From assembly GCA_950295325.1 (NCBI GenBank), contig OX485807.1:622501-686500 (forward strand): DNA of 64,000 nucleotides. The letters are read 5' to 3'. The DNA is from Polytrichum commune. Lineage: Eukaryota > Streptophyta > Polytrichopsida > Polytrichales > Polytrichaceae. The notes under the pieces were generated by a model. It ran no database searches. It was not told where the DNA came from and saw nothing but the letters and a program-made list of their open reading frames with translations. Every line of letters begins with the position of its first letter. Within the stretch, counting starts at the first letter, position 1. A program made the translations under genes and the position numbers. Positions 1-12,180 of the stretch are shown in pieces.

Positions 1-3000
1 AGGCTTGGGGTTATACTAAGGATAAAGTGGGAATTATATTCCAGGGGGATGGTCAATGCACCTCTAGAAGCAGTTTGAGGACAAGTATGCATCCGGCAGG
101 TGATCACAAACAAGGTGGAAGTTTTTCAGTGAGGCCAAGTCATGTGCCTCTGAAACCAGATGAAAGCTTGGCGATGGTGGAGTTCTCATTTGGTGATGGT
201 GTGGATGTTCCAGTATCATATGAAACCACAGTGAATTGGATGTGCAGAGAAGAGGTAAGCAGAGCTGACATAGAGGTCTTAAATGATGCGGGCAGTGGAG
301 ATGATGACGACGATGATGATGAGGAAGATGATGATGATAGCAATGAGGCTGGTGACAGCAGCCGGAGGAGAAACTGTAAGAAGGTGAAGATTTTTTGCCA
401 ATGTTTTGAGCAATTAGTGGTTCTTGTCCTTTGGTATTCTTCTTTCTCCATAGTGGGTTCACGTTAAAGCATGGTTGGGTATTTGACTGGTGTAGTCAGA
501 TGTTTTAGGTGGATCCATATGAGCTCACAAATTGTGGCGGGATGCAGGCTAAGAAGGATGACAAAGCAGGAGGTACCACACGGAGAATGGACTCAGATGA
601 TAGTGATGATGAGGATGCAGGTCTAGAAGCCAAGCGGGATGAACAAAGAAGACGAGGTGAGGGCCGAAAGACACCTCAGGGTAAAAGAATATACTGGAGC
701 AAAAGATATGGGTATGGGCCTTACCCTGTTGGGTATCGGGGAGCTGGAATCTTGTCATCATACAAGAAGGCACCCAAGTTCGCCCTGACCCCAATGGAAG
801 TGAAAAGAATTTTGGAATCTGGAGTGCTTGCCTTAAAGAATGCACAGTCACATACTATGCGGAAGATTATTGTATTCTCTTGCCTATGCATTCGACATGG
901 GTGTGAAGACTTCTATGAGCTAGATATTAACCATTTCAAGGTTCTCCAGCGAGGGGAGGCTTATAAATCTGCAAAGGATCCTGGGGTATGTTCTGTACTA
1001 TTCTCATTGGCTACAATTGAAGCTTTGAGGTTGACATAATTTTTGTCTCAAATCCAAGTCCACACAGTGTATATTGTTATAATCTATCTCTATCCATCTC
1101 TCCCTGGTTGGATGTGGGTCCTCGGTCTTTAGTTGTATCCTACATGTGATTTTTGATTTGACTTGATTTTGTTTTTCCCTCTGCTTTGGCTGCTATGAAT
1201 CATAGTTACACTTGTCATTGTCCAGTATGCTCACAAAGAGCATGTTTGGATCCATGCCTGTGTGGACCATAATGTTTGGCAAAGACTTCTGCATGAGAAG
1301 GTCTTCATTGTATTTTCAAGTTTATTTCATCAACTTCTGAGGTTGCTAGTCAACAACTGGTCTAAGTGGTAGTCAGATTTATGCATCATCCAGACTTTTC
1401 ACAAAAACCCCACTGTCTTTATTATTACCAAAAGGTAAGATTGCTTCTCTTTTTAACTGAGTTGGAGGTGATTGATACAGCTGGGCAACTCACCCTCCTG
1501 TTGTTTTCATCACAGGAACACATATTGTATTCTCATCCAAGTGGCCGGACAAAAGTTTTTCTCCCAAATCAGCAGAACCCCATCCTTTGTCCAGTGCATA
1601 TTATTGATGAGGAGAAGGAAATGCGACCAGCTGGTGCAAGCACACCATCCTGCCTGTTCCTTTGTATAAAGTATGGAGGCCGCACCCGCAATCTACCCCA
1701 AAACCAGTACGTACCCTGGTTTCTCTTTTACTTATAACCTTGCATAGTCCTAGTTCGTAACATGGTAATAAGGAACCAAGAACCAAAGACTAGTGGTGGC
1801 AGACACCTCAGTCTAGTGCAGGAGGTAAATCCTGCAGATTAGCGGAGAGTGAGCAATTGATTCAATAGCTTTGCTTACCCTGAGGAGGAAATCTATGTTG
1901 CGGCAGGTATCAATGGTAGAAGATTTCACCTCTTCAGTGGCGAGACCATTACTTATGGGTCCGTTCCTCCCTCTTTAGGTGCTGGGAATCTGGTTTATAT
2001 TGACTGGGTTCTTGGAATGATTGATCAGTTGAATGTTCTAAATTAAGAGGACAGGATTAGGTTATAGTCTCTGACATTGGCAGATCAATTTCTGCATGTG
2101 ACGAGAGTCAAACATTGCTGTCACGTACTTCCTGCACTTTTTTGAGATCATAAATTCAGAGGTGTTTGACTCCATGATCTCAAATAATTGCTAGTGAAAA
2201 TCAGTAGCCCGCAGATGCTGTTTAATTTCACCATTCTTGTAAGGGATTGAAGAGTAAACAGAGGTTATAGAGCAGTGGGGCTCGGGTGTCTAGGTACGTG
2301 CGACAGCGGATGGGTCGCAACAAGCTAAAATCGTTTGGACCACTAATGTGCCAAATGGCGTTGTTGGTCCACGTTCGGACGGGGAGTTTTTTCTTCAAAG
2401 CACTTGGCATCACCTTACTGTTCATGGCGGGATTCTCTGATGATCAAGTACGCAAGGAAACTAAGTACCGGAACCTGGATCTGCTGCGAAAGTACTATCG
2501 GTAATTTCCTAAGCTTGCTCTGGGAATTTCCCATTCATACGTCTGTGATAACATAGTACGAGTGAGCTTAAGCTGTGAACTTCTCATTACAATGTGTGGC
2601 ATGTGCAACTCATTAAGTGAGGTGTTTCTTATTACTCAAAGATGTGTTTGATGAACCAAGAGTACCTATTTGGAGCTTGTAGGTTTCCTTTTGTACCAAT
2701 TCAAATTTATAATTTGATTAATTTCAGAAGTGATTTCTTCTATTGTTCTCCTTCTGCTTGATTGCTTCACAAGACTAAGACTGTCACAAATCCCAGAGCA
2801 ATCTTGATAAACAAATGAAATTTCTACTATCAGTCTACCCTCAGATCCACAATCTTTTGTGACTAGCATGTTTGATGTGCAGGTCAGATGATGCAGCCAA
2901 AGGAGAGCAATTGTTTCATCCTTACCCAGCATTTTCTCCTCAAGCACCACGACTCCCTTCAGCAGCTTCTCAGGTGAGGACACATGGATCAACTTGTTCT

Positions 3001-4663
3001 CTTGCTTCACTGCAACGTGTCAGCCTCCTTTCAGGAACTTGTCCTCATGTGGGAGCACAGAAGGTGTGCCCAGTGTAGAGACCCTATGTTAATACCAATT
3101 AAATTTGAAAAATGGTGCTAAAATCAACAAATGAGTCCTATTAAAAATGGGTCCTATGTTTGGTTTCAGGCACGGCTAGTTTGATAGGGTGGTTTCGCAA
3201 ACAACTAAACTTTGTCTCTATTGTATCTTCTACTTCCCACTACCTTCCGAGATGTAGCAGAAACTCGAGACTAGGATCCATTGTCAGGAACTGATAAAGT
3301 CAGTGGGGATGTCGTGGAAGGTGGCTTCTTCCATGCAGATTGTTGGGGATGGCCCTTCATCAAAGGGCGTGTCACCATTTGGCTGTTGCTGCATGTTTGC
3401 TTTGTTTTTTTTACTTCATTCTAGTGTTTGATTGCTTCGTTTTTACTTGCTTTGGATCAAGTATGTAAGCCTAATATCTGTGGATTAACTATCTCTATTA
3501 TACTTGTTTTGTTTTTTACTAATTACCTTATATCTGCAAGTGTAGTCTGAACCTTGATGCTTACAAGGATATTTTTACTTCAGTAAAGCGACATAGATGT
3601 CTTGGATTCTTGGTTGAATCTGAGGACTTGGTATATATGCTAGACAACAAGTTGCTTAAGTATCCCTATTACCTCCAGAGATGAAGCAGAAATCAAGACT
3701 AGGATTCACAGTTGGGAACTGATGGAGTCACTGGCAATGCTGTGGAATGTGGATGGCACTCTGTTCAAATGACTTGCCACCATTTAGCTATTGCTGGATG
3801 ATTGGTCTCTTTTGATTGATACTTGTTCTTGGTTTCCCTCTTTAGCTTCTTCTAATTGAGCATGTAACTGTAAGATCTCTGGATTTGATACCTCTCTTGA
3901 TTATTAGTCTGCTGTTTACTGGTTACTCTTATGGTACTTAAAGGATATTTACTTGCAGGCAATAACGGTTGCACCGATTGCACCAGCTCCTACTTCGACA
4001 CAACCTTCTCAAGGGAGCCTGACACCAAAGAAGCCCCCCCCTCTTCTTGTACGCAAGGATCCACCAGTATTGCCTGTGGTCTCCACCAGGCCCAAAGTTT
4101 CTGCTGATCGGCCATACAGGCGCATCCCTCCTCTACCGTTGCACCTCATGAAAGCACCAAAACGAGGAAGGAAACCCAAGAATCTGGACAAGCCAAAGCA
4201 GGCACCACTTGGACCGCCTCCATTTGGCCCCTTCCCCAGGTTCCCAATCCAAGGTCCCCCAATTGGGTTCCCCCCCATGCCCCCACCTCCCGGGTGGCGC
4301 CCTGGCAATGGCTTCCCACCAGGTGCATTTCCCTTCCCCTTCCCTCCGTTTCCAACCTCCCCAGGTGCAGGTCCTCCTCCTCCATTCTTCCCACTCCCAT
4401 ATGGCTTCCCCCCATTCATGCTGCCACCACCTCCATCAATCGCTCCGCAGGAGCATAAAGGACAACCTCAAGATGAAGTCGGCCCTTCCGATGGGTCAGG
4501 CAGCGACTCAGGCAGCAGCAAACCTGCCACGAAGCTCGCTGACAAGGGTTGTGGCAAAGCAGATGAAAGGGAGCAGGAACAACTAGTTCAAGATACAGGT
4601 ACAGATGGCATGGGTAGCAGAGAAGAAGATATTTTTGACAGTACGATGCAATCCATAGTTTAG
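1..4663 (+). CDS. Tyrosine-recombinase-like nuclear protein, 5' end outside window
   Basis: The function is unproven. Exons chain in phase: about 1-383 (or 45-383 if the AG at 43-44 is an acceptor), 509-985, 1226-1259 plus 1373-1434 (this junction is tentative), 1516-1706, 2294-2500, 2883-2973 and 3959-4663 (stop). The first exon has a long Asp/Glu run. Exon 509-985 carries a basic patch and ALTPMEVKRILESG, then CIRHGCEDFYELDINHF, which resembles the box I region with its catalytic Arg in tyrosine recombinases. Exon 1516-1706 has a basic beta-like GRTKVFLP and a CPVHIIDE segment. Exon 2294-2500 ends in ALGITLLFMAGFSDDQV and LLRKYYR, which resembles box II and the terminal Tyr, but the HxxR site reads KALG, so the enzyme is probably inactive. 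The last exon has PKRGRKPKN, an AT-hook-like motif, and a long Pro/Phe-rich tail. I infer a domesticated Crypton/DIRS-type recombinase. An unrelated plant-specific protein is the alternative. Confidence 0.6.
3222..3957 (+). repeat. Imperfect tandem duplication inside the last intron
   Basis: About 3222-3600 and 3662-3957 are diverged copies of one another. Both contain a block reading ..AGATG.AGCAGAAA..GACTAGGAT followed by GGAACTGAT, and both end with AGGATATTT..ACTT.CAG. In the second copy this CAG is the real 3' splice site before the last exon at 3959. In the first copy it is a decoy acceptor near 3582. Confidence 0.6.
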
Positions 4664-5300
4664 ACAAAGCAGGAGTAGAATGGTAACAGGTTGCATGGAT
4701 AGAAAAAGTGAGGAACTCAAGGCCAACACATGCCAGAGTTTTGTGAATATTGTCTAGGTACTGAGACTGTCTACCCTTGAAGTTCAGCTAGGATATATGG
4801 TATTGAAATGTCCTCCAACCATGCCAGTTGTGCAACGGTTCCATGCAGATGTAAGTGGCTGAGTTTCAGAACTCGGTACAGGAGTTTTGTACGTTGAGCT
4901 TTGCACAAATTTGAGCATGTTCACTTTGCTTGGCCAGGAGGCAGAGAACCCCAGGACTGGTTTGGTTGCAAGGTCTTTGCAAAGAGGTTTTTGGATAGGG
5001 AAGCAAGTTGTGTCCAGGATGCCATCAGCAGCAGCTTGAAAATAGGACAAGTTTGCTCATAGCCAAACATGATCATTATATATGGCTCTTTCCAGAGTTC
5101 ATGTTACACAGAATCCAAACAGGTGTGCAGGAAGGTAAGTGTACCTGTACTATGGACACTTTGAGCAATTCAGCATTTGTAGGGTTATGTAGGGATTTCA
5201 GAATAAAAAAAAAACACGACATGAGGACATTAGCAAATCCAAAGGATGAACATGAGAGTTGTGTCTGCTATTGTAGGAGTCAAAGGTGAATCTTCTGAAT
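4664..5300 (+). other. 3' UTR of the recombinase-like gene
   Basis: This is non-coding sequence after the stop codon. An AATAAA at 5202-5207, followed by a short A-run, is the most plausible polyadenylation signal. No other feature was seen. Confidence 0.4.
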
Positions 5301-6282
5301 TCCTCAAGTGAAATTCATAGTAACCTATCACAGATCCTTCCAGGTATATATATTTCTCAGTCTCAAATGAGGTGTAAGTTGAATTAAAGCATCAAGGATT
5401 TAAAATTACAAAACTGGGTCATCTATCATTTCCATCTCTTCATTTATATCACAATAATGTTATGGTCAATATAGATTTCTGTGATTTGCTTTGGCTTCAA
5501 TGACTGACCAACCTTGAAGCTAGCATTAAACATACATGAGCCTATTATTTAGACGTACCTTTGTATGCATATTCTAGGTTTTTAGTACGTTTTTTTCCCC
5601 TAAAGGCCAACTAATTTCTTACAGTATGCACATTACATTCACTTTCCTAGGCAACATAGCAACATTTGAAAAAATTGTCAAATGTGGTGAATGTAAATTC
5701 TTGGCTTCATTGTAGTGTTACTATGATGTGAAAGGTATGTATATATATATATGCATATGTATTTTCACTATCATATATCATGTTCTGGTAGTGCAAAAAT
5801 GCTAGGTTGTTTATAGGTTAATTTTTGAGTCTTGTGCTCTCATATCATGCTCAAATTTTGTTTGAATGAAGCAGATAAGGAGATTTTATTGTCAATATCT
5901 TCTTAATGACTTATTGGTCATGAAATTCTGCTTAGTCATTTGAATGGAATGAATTTCTGTAGATCAAACTAATTTGTGACGTTTATATCGTACTCAAAAC
6001 TTGTTCAAATGAAGCAAGTCAAGTGTCTAACCTGATAAGCTTCTCAAGAAATTTCCGATTGTCTAATACCTGCCAAATTTCACTAATCCATTTCAACACA
6101 GTATGGGGTTCCAATTGAGACCCTAAACTCCAGATGTGCATTGTATGAAATTGAGAACTCCCGATGTGCTTAGAGCTCTAGTTATGGAGTTGTCATTAGT
6201 GAAATTTGGCCCCAGAATGACAACATCATACTCAATCATGTTACTTATGCTAGACTTATCACTATATGTTATGTGAAGGATG
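5301..6282. other. Intergenic, AT-rich
   Basis: No gene is visible. It contains a nested inverted repeat at 5633-5696 and a short TA dinucleotide run near 5741-5752. The text from 5820 to 6060 holds two loosely similar segments that share AAATGAAGCA. Confidence 0.5.
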
Positions 6283-6396
6283 GCTTAAACCCAAGGCCTC
6301 AATCCGAATCCAAGAAACTTTGAGGTTTAGCTGCTTGAGGCCATAATAGTACTTGGATGGGTGACCTTCTTGGCACTTGATTTCTGGTGTATCTTA
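6283..6396 (+). pseudogene. 5S rRNA-derived pseudogene or 5S-headed SINE
   Basis: The segment follows the plant 5S rRNA along its length: a GAACTCCGAAGTTAAGCG-like block at about 6308-6332, then AGTAGTAC-like ATAGTACT and an intact C-box GGATGGGTGACC at 6356-6366, with TGGCACTTG..GGTGTAT matching the 3' end. The A-box region is altered and several bases differ, so this is not a functional rRNA gene. The intact C-box and part of the internal promoter suggest either a retro-copied 5S or the head of a 5S-derived SINE (SINE3 type). Only one copy is seen, not a 5S array. Confidence 0.7.
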
Positions 6397-9300
6397 AAAG
6401 TTATGGTTCACCCAATCGTGGTGGGGTTATCTAGGTGAACCAAATATTTTCAACCAACTATGTGGGAACCTAGGGTTTTGCCTTTGGGAGGGATAAACAC
6501 AAATTTAGGTAGATCTAGACAATTTGAATGTCTAAAATTTCACCATCAATAATTGTGGGGAGGGCATGGAATATGACTTTATGGGATAAGACTTCATAAC
6601 TTTTGAAATCCACAACATATCATGCAATCATTTGAAACCTTGTGAAGTGCACCAACACAATTTATTCACTTTTAGAGGGAGTACATTTAAACAAATTTAT
6701 TGACAACATTGCAATTCTCTAGCACATCCCCAGAGTCTACCTATGTTGTCTTTCCGGTCTCTCTTGCTTTGGAGGCCATATGCCTCTCTGTTGTTACATC
6801 CAGAAATACCTGCTAGGGAGCCAGTGGAGGCATTGTTGTTGCTATGCTATTGTGCCATGATGCCTTTGTTCTCCTTTGAGCTACAATATGCCTTACATCA
6901 ACCTTCTTTTGGGAGTCAACAACGACCACATCCATTGATAGCCTATGGACAAGGTGAATTTGACAACAAATGGCATGTCTGTGGACTTGGTCTCCAAAAT
7001 AGCATTCACCTCATGCACTTGTCCAACATCTTCCATGTCAATGTCAGTAGGAAGGTTTGGAATGGCATCCTCCTCTAACATTGCCCCATCCACCACTAGT
7101 ACATCAACTCCACTATTGAAGGCCTCTTGGGCGCATGTTCTACTTGGGCAACAAAGGTGGTGGTACCTGATTGAAATTGGTGGTAACTTTGACATTGGAT
7201 GAGGAAGTCCGAGTTTGATTCTCCCCCAAATTTGGAGACTCCAGTACAATTTATGGAGGATGTTGCGGAATAATGTCAATAGTCGAAGGAAACTTTGCTG
7301 CCACTTGCGCTCCATGTGGGCTAGCTCCATTTGCATCAGTGTTGTGGTTTGGAATAGGTGTGGGAACTGATGTTGCGGCAACCTCTCGGTGTTTATTTAA
7401 AAAACCAAAATGTTGTGCGTTGTTGTGGTGGATGCCGTTGTGCAATCCCCTCTCACAATATCGATGACTTTGGTTCAGTGCCTCTACACATTGAGGACAC
7501 ACAAAGTAAACATCTTGAAGCACACTTGACCGCAAGGTTTGTAGAGGTTTGAGGTCAACAAATTTGCTATTCACACATATTTTTCCAAACGAATGCTAGC
7601 TAGACGTGCATACATACCAGGCCGATGTTTGTGACATTCCTTCCCCCCGAAATTCAACAACAAATTCGTCTCATTCAACATCAGTTGTAAAATTTGTTCA
7701 TTGCTTCCAAGTTTAAATAGCACAATTGCTGATCGCAATTCTGAGAGCCACCATAGCACGAAGCATGTAGGCTTGGTGGTAACTTGAATTGAATCTTTGT
7801 CCTCCTCATAAACAATTTGTAGCGGTCTTGTTCTTGACCCTATTTGATTTCAAAGTTATAAGCAACAGTCATGCACAACAACACGTTGTTGTGAACTAGG
7901 GAAGAATTGATTCCATCAGTGTGCTCTAGCACATAAACCAAAGACTCCTTCTCACAATTGCAGTTTGTTTGCAATGTTTGCGCCACCTTGTTGTGGTTAT
8001 ACAAGTTAGTAACCCATAATCTTGGTCCTTTGGGATAACCTTATGCATGCTTGATGATGGAATGAATGCATGTAACATTGCTATTGCCAAAAACATTAGG
8101 AAAACCATCGTCATCCAAAAAAAATCCCCCAAAAAACAAATGTGTGTGTTGTGCATGAACTCCACTAACATAATAAACATTGAGGCGTGTACCACCTCCT
8201 CCACAGTGGTCACAAACCTATACATGTACTGTTTTTTAATATTTGCAACATGTCCTCCTTTGCCTACCCTTGGGGATCAACCACAAGATGATTTGTTTCC
8301 CTAACTTTGATGAAATCTTTAACTACAACGTTGAAGATCTCTTGGGTGGGGTTCTTGATGGTGTTCATAGATCTGAATGGGTGTGCTCGATGATCCATCC
8401 AGTCCTTGCCCAAAATGCATTTCCAGAAAAAATTCAAAATAACCTCCCTTGTGAATCTAAATTCTGCATGCACCTCCAACTACCCCTCCTCACCATACTT
8501 TTTGTAATCAAGGCTCTTGGATGCCAAAGGCTTATCTTGTACTATAGCATGTTTTTATTCATTACAACCCTGTCTATCTTTGTGTCACTACACCAATCTT
8601 ACATAGTTTTCAATTTTGATTCTTTGGTGGTCTTAAGGTACACTTTTGAGTTAGCTACTTCCTTTGCAAGGTCTCAAAGATCATCATCTCTTATGCATGT
8701 AGTGAATGACATGTCATTTTTCACAATTGGTTTCACAAGTGCTCAAGAGTGTGTTGACCGACACTGATGTAAAAATGAACATCCGCCAATTCATTAACAA
8801 TGGATGGGGGTTTGTCCACAATGAGACCATGACATATGTGGGGATTTGTGTCCACTTTGCGTCTCTTTCAAGGGCGAACAAAGTATTGGTTGTTTTGCTT
8901 GAACAAGAGTAGGTGTTGTCAAGGTGCATGTATCCAACATGTCCTTATATTTTATGGACCATGATGCAACATGTAGCCTACAATTTGGCACCATAACAAA
9001 CCCCCCCCCCCCCCGGCACTCACTAAGAATTGGTGTTTACTAAATGGAAAGCACTGCGCTAAACCTCTAGCAATGGCAAAGTTTATCTCAACCCTTTGGT
9101 TTTTCCCTTCAAAGAGTCTTCTAGTGCCACCTCCATTGTCATGCCTGAGCTCACCATTTTTGCACCTTCTTCCCTCTAAGCCTATGACAGTGTGCTCATC
9201 ACCTTCAAAATGCCATTGGTGATTTTAGGCTTCTGCACTTTGTTCTTGAAGCTCCAATAAACATGTCAAAGGTTGGAGTTGGATTGGCAACAATTGGTGT

Positions 9301-9600
9301 GTATTGTCTCACATGCAGCTATGACATGATCCACTATGGGATCTGCAACAAATTGCATGTCATGTGTATTACCTAGTAATTCCTTGCACAACTTGTGTGC
9401 ACACTTGTTTGCTAGAAGTACAAATGCAATTATCGATCCACTTTCTTTGTGGAGGTAGTTGTAGACAACCACTCCAACATCATTGTTGTTCAACGTCCAT
9501 ATAACTCAGATGACTGTGCCGAACCCATTCATGATCCTAGCGCTAATCTTGTAGTTTTATTGAAGCTCCACAATGCCATGTGCGTGTTCATGCCATGATA
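6397..9600. other. Decayed, gene-free region
   Basis: Several short open stretches occur on the minus strand (for example 7381-6893, 8225-7926, 8479-8264, 8929-8714), but they are broken by stops and I recognise no domain with confidence. It is probably an old transposon carcass. A C-run lies at 9001-9014. Confidence 0.35.
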
Positions 9601-11018
9601 CCCGCCACTACAACAATTTTTGATGGGACTCCTAGTACGAGACAATAGCCGTGTTTTTAATGGAGCTTGCATTCTAATTTGTCTCCCGCTTAAAAATGAC
9701 AATCGAGTGGGTTTGGCAATGCTTACACATGCAACATTGCCATCCACAAATCATAATTCTCGAACTTGTATGAATTTAATATATAAGTAAAGATTGTAGA
9801 CGAATATGGGGTCCTATTGATATATCATCTATTATGACCTAGAGCATTGCTATATATCGTACAAAATTATAACCACCTGCAAAACACCACTTCATCACTA
9901 TTATAGGATTCCATGTGGAGAATGAACTCCACACTAACACTCTAGGTTGGCTGGCGCCATTAAGGATATCCATCAAGGTAGGTTGTGAGTTGGACCTGCA
10001 TAATCACATGGAGGCCACCCACATCATCATGAAAACATAACGACTAGGAAAATGAGACGAACACCATGGATAGACCATTTCATAGTAGATTGCTTGACAA
10101 GCAATTGGCATCATCACCAATGTAAACTCATTTTTCTTTTAAATCCTAATTCGTTGTCACACTATTGAAAAAATATTTTATAATTATTATATTGAAAATT
10201 AACTACACGTAATCAATTATCGAGTTTGAAATGACTAAGCACCTTGAACAAATTTTGGAGATAAGAAAAATACCCTATATGATTTGGAAACCATAGTGCC
10301 TTAAACTTAGCATTTCATTTGATTATTAAATATATCCTCTACGAAATTGGCATACAATCCTTGAAGGCTGGTTGTTCTAACTAAGAGCATGATTGTTTTT
10401 GGTACACTAAACAACCATGTTATTAAAGACTAGACTTCAGTACGTGAGGCCACTACCTATTTAACTAAATCCAAAATGCTTGTTAATTGACCCAAATTAC
10501 TTCATGAGTATCGACGAACAATCCAAAATGTGAACCGAGTCATTTATAATTTCTATGTTTTTCTGTGAATTTATTAATTTTGAGTGAGCCAGAGCGATAG
10601 CCAATACTCTCGGTAGAAGGTCTAGTGGGGGGAGGGGGGTTTGGGGGGTTTGGGGACTGAAAGGGAATTCTTCCACACACACTCATAACTTAGTCTATTG
10701 CTTTTAGCTACCCTTAAATATTTAAAAACCCAGCTGGGCCTCCAAACAAATCAACAATCTGTTAATATGAATGTTAGTCATAATGAAAATAAGAGTCATT
10801 AGACAAGGGGCCATCTTACACCAAAGTGGTATTCTTAGAACCACATAAATTGGACTTTGTTTCACTAAGATGAAAGGTCTGTTGCATTGGGCTTTAAGAT
10901 GAAAATTTGTAGACATTGTGAAACCCAAACCCCTAAAAACCACATGTACTATCGATTTTAATAATGTTAATGGACAAGGAAGAAAGAAACATTACCACCC
11001 TTCAAAAGAGAAGGCACA
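9601..11018. other. Intergenic region with a G-rich tract
   Basis: No gene was seen. A CACTACAACAA string at 9606 resembles a CACTA transposon end, but no partner end was found. The G-rich tract at 10627-10655 is listed separately. Confidence 0.4.
10627..10655 (+). other. Putative G-quadruplex tract
   Basis: Four G-runs of 6, 6, 6 and 4 bases are separated by A, TTT and TTT. This meets the usual definition of an intramolecular G-quadruplex on the + strand. It stands out in an AT-rich surrounding and is not near a recognised gene. Confidence 0.7.
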
Positions 11019-11020
11019 TA

Positions 11021-12178
11021 CTGTACGTTAAGGGCAGCTTCGGCACAAAATAATTCTAAAAATAGACGCTAAAATTTTTGGAAAATTATTGACATTTTTT
11101 GCCGAATATAAAATTAATTAATTTTCAAAATTGCCGAAAAGTAAGAAATTTTAACTTCTCACTAGAATTTTACTTACACTGGAAGCATATATGAATTCTA
11201 AAGGAGAGAAGGTGCTCCTTTTGTAATCAAGCTCACTTACATTAGTCCACAAAGAACATGAGTTAAGAAGTAGCAAGACTCTAAGTGAGGCTTTTCAAAT
11301 GTGTTGTACACAATTTTTTGGAGTCCAATTGAGCATAGAAGATGAAGTTTTATAGAATTTTGTCCAACTAACAAAAGTTGAGAAATCAAGTAATTCTCCA
11401 CCTCCAACAAGTTTTGTGTCAAAATAAGTCTTTATGCGAAAGATATGGACAAAACATTGCAGCCGTGTAAAGATCAAAAAATTAAAATGCGTTCATAATA
11501 GTTTTTCAGAGCTCATTTGTGCATAGAAGATCAACATTTTTGGAATTTTGTTGCTCTAAGAAAAGTTTAGAAATCAAGTAATCTTCCACCTCGAACAAGT
11601 TTTGTGTCAAAATAAGTCTTTATGCGAAAGATATGGACAAAACATTGCAGCCGTGTAAAGATCAAAAAATTAAAATGCGTTCATAACAGTTTTTCGGAGC
11701 TCATTTGTGCATAGAAGATCAACTTTTTTGGAATTTTGTTGCTCTAAGAAAAGTTTAGAAATCAAGTAATCTTTCACCTCCAACAAATTTTATGTCATTT
11801 GAAGACTCTATGCAAAAGTTATGCGTGTTATAAAAATGAAGTCTAACTAGGTGCTTCACCTCAAACTTTACATATCCCATATGCATTGTTGAACACAACT
11901 CCACTCTACTTGTGTAAAGCACAGAGCATTCTCAACTCTTCACAAAATCGTGAAAGATTTATATCTTTTGTAAAACTCTTCACACAAATTGTGAAATCGT
12001 GAATGAACATCCTTGTTTATTGTTAGATAATAACTTCTTGGATGTATGCCGAAATTGCATTATTAAACTATTTAAAATGCCGAAATTTTTAGTAATTTTT
12101 TTTTTGCCGCCGAACACTGTTATTTTACTTTTAATAATTATTCGGCAAGAGAGCGCCGAAGCTGCCCTTAACGTACGG
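11021..12178. mobile_element. Non-autonomous terminal-inverted-repeat element, 1158 bp
   Basis: The left end (from 11021) reads CTGTACGTTAAGGGCAGCTT and continues into CGGC. The right end is its inverted copy with one mismatch, ending at 12178. TA flanks both ends (11019-11020 and 12179-12180), which fits a Tc1/mariner-type TA duplication, although the TTAA inside the repeat makes the exact border uncertain. Subterminal TGCCGAA motifs occur near both ends (about 11100, 11132, 12048, 12078). No transposase is encoded. The core consists of 188-bp tandem repeats. Confidence 0.65.
11240..11830 (+). repeat. Three tandem copies of a 188-bp unit
   Basis: The string GCATAGAAGAT recurs at 11333, 11521 and about 11709, giving a period of 188 bp. 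The second and third units are nearly identical, and the first is more diverged. The array forms the inside of the inverted-repeat element. Confidence 0.85.
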
Positions 12179-12180
12179 TA

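Noticed and set aside
4009-4419. Long minus-strand Gly-rich open frame
   Set aside because: It is the antisense shadow of the proline-rich last exon (+ strand), caused by CCN/GGN codons.
6893-8929. Minus-strand frames as a hAT transposase
   Set aside because: Only weak resemblance around SLWTNPHPLLMNW; no catalytic or zinc-finger motif could be supported.
9606-9640. CACTACAACAA string as a CACTA transposon end
   Set aside because: No inverted partner or flanking 3-bp duplication was found in the window.
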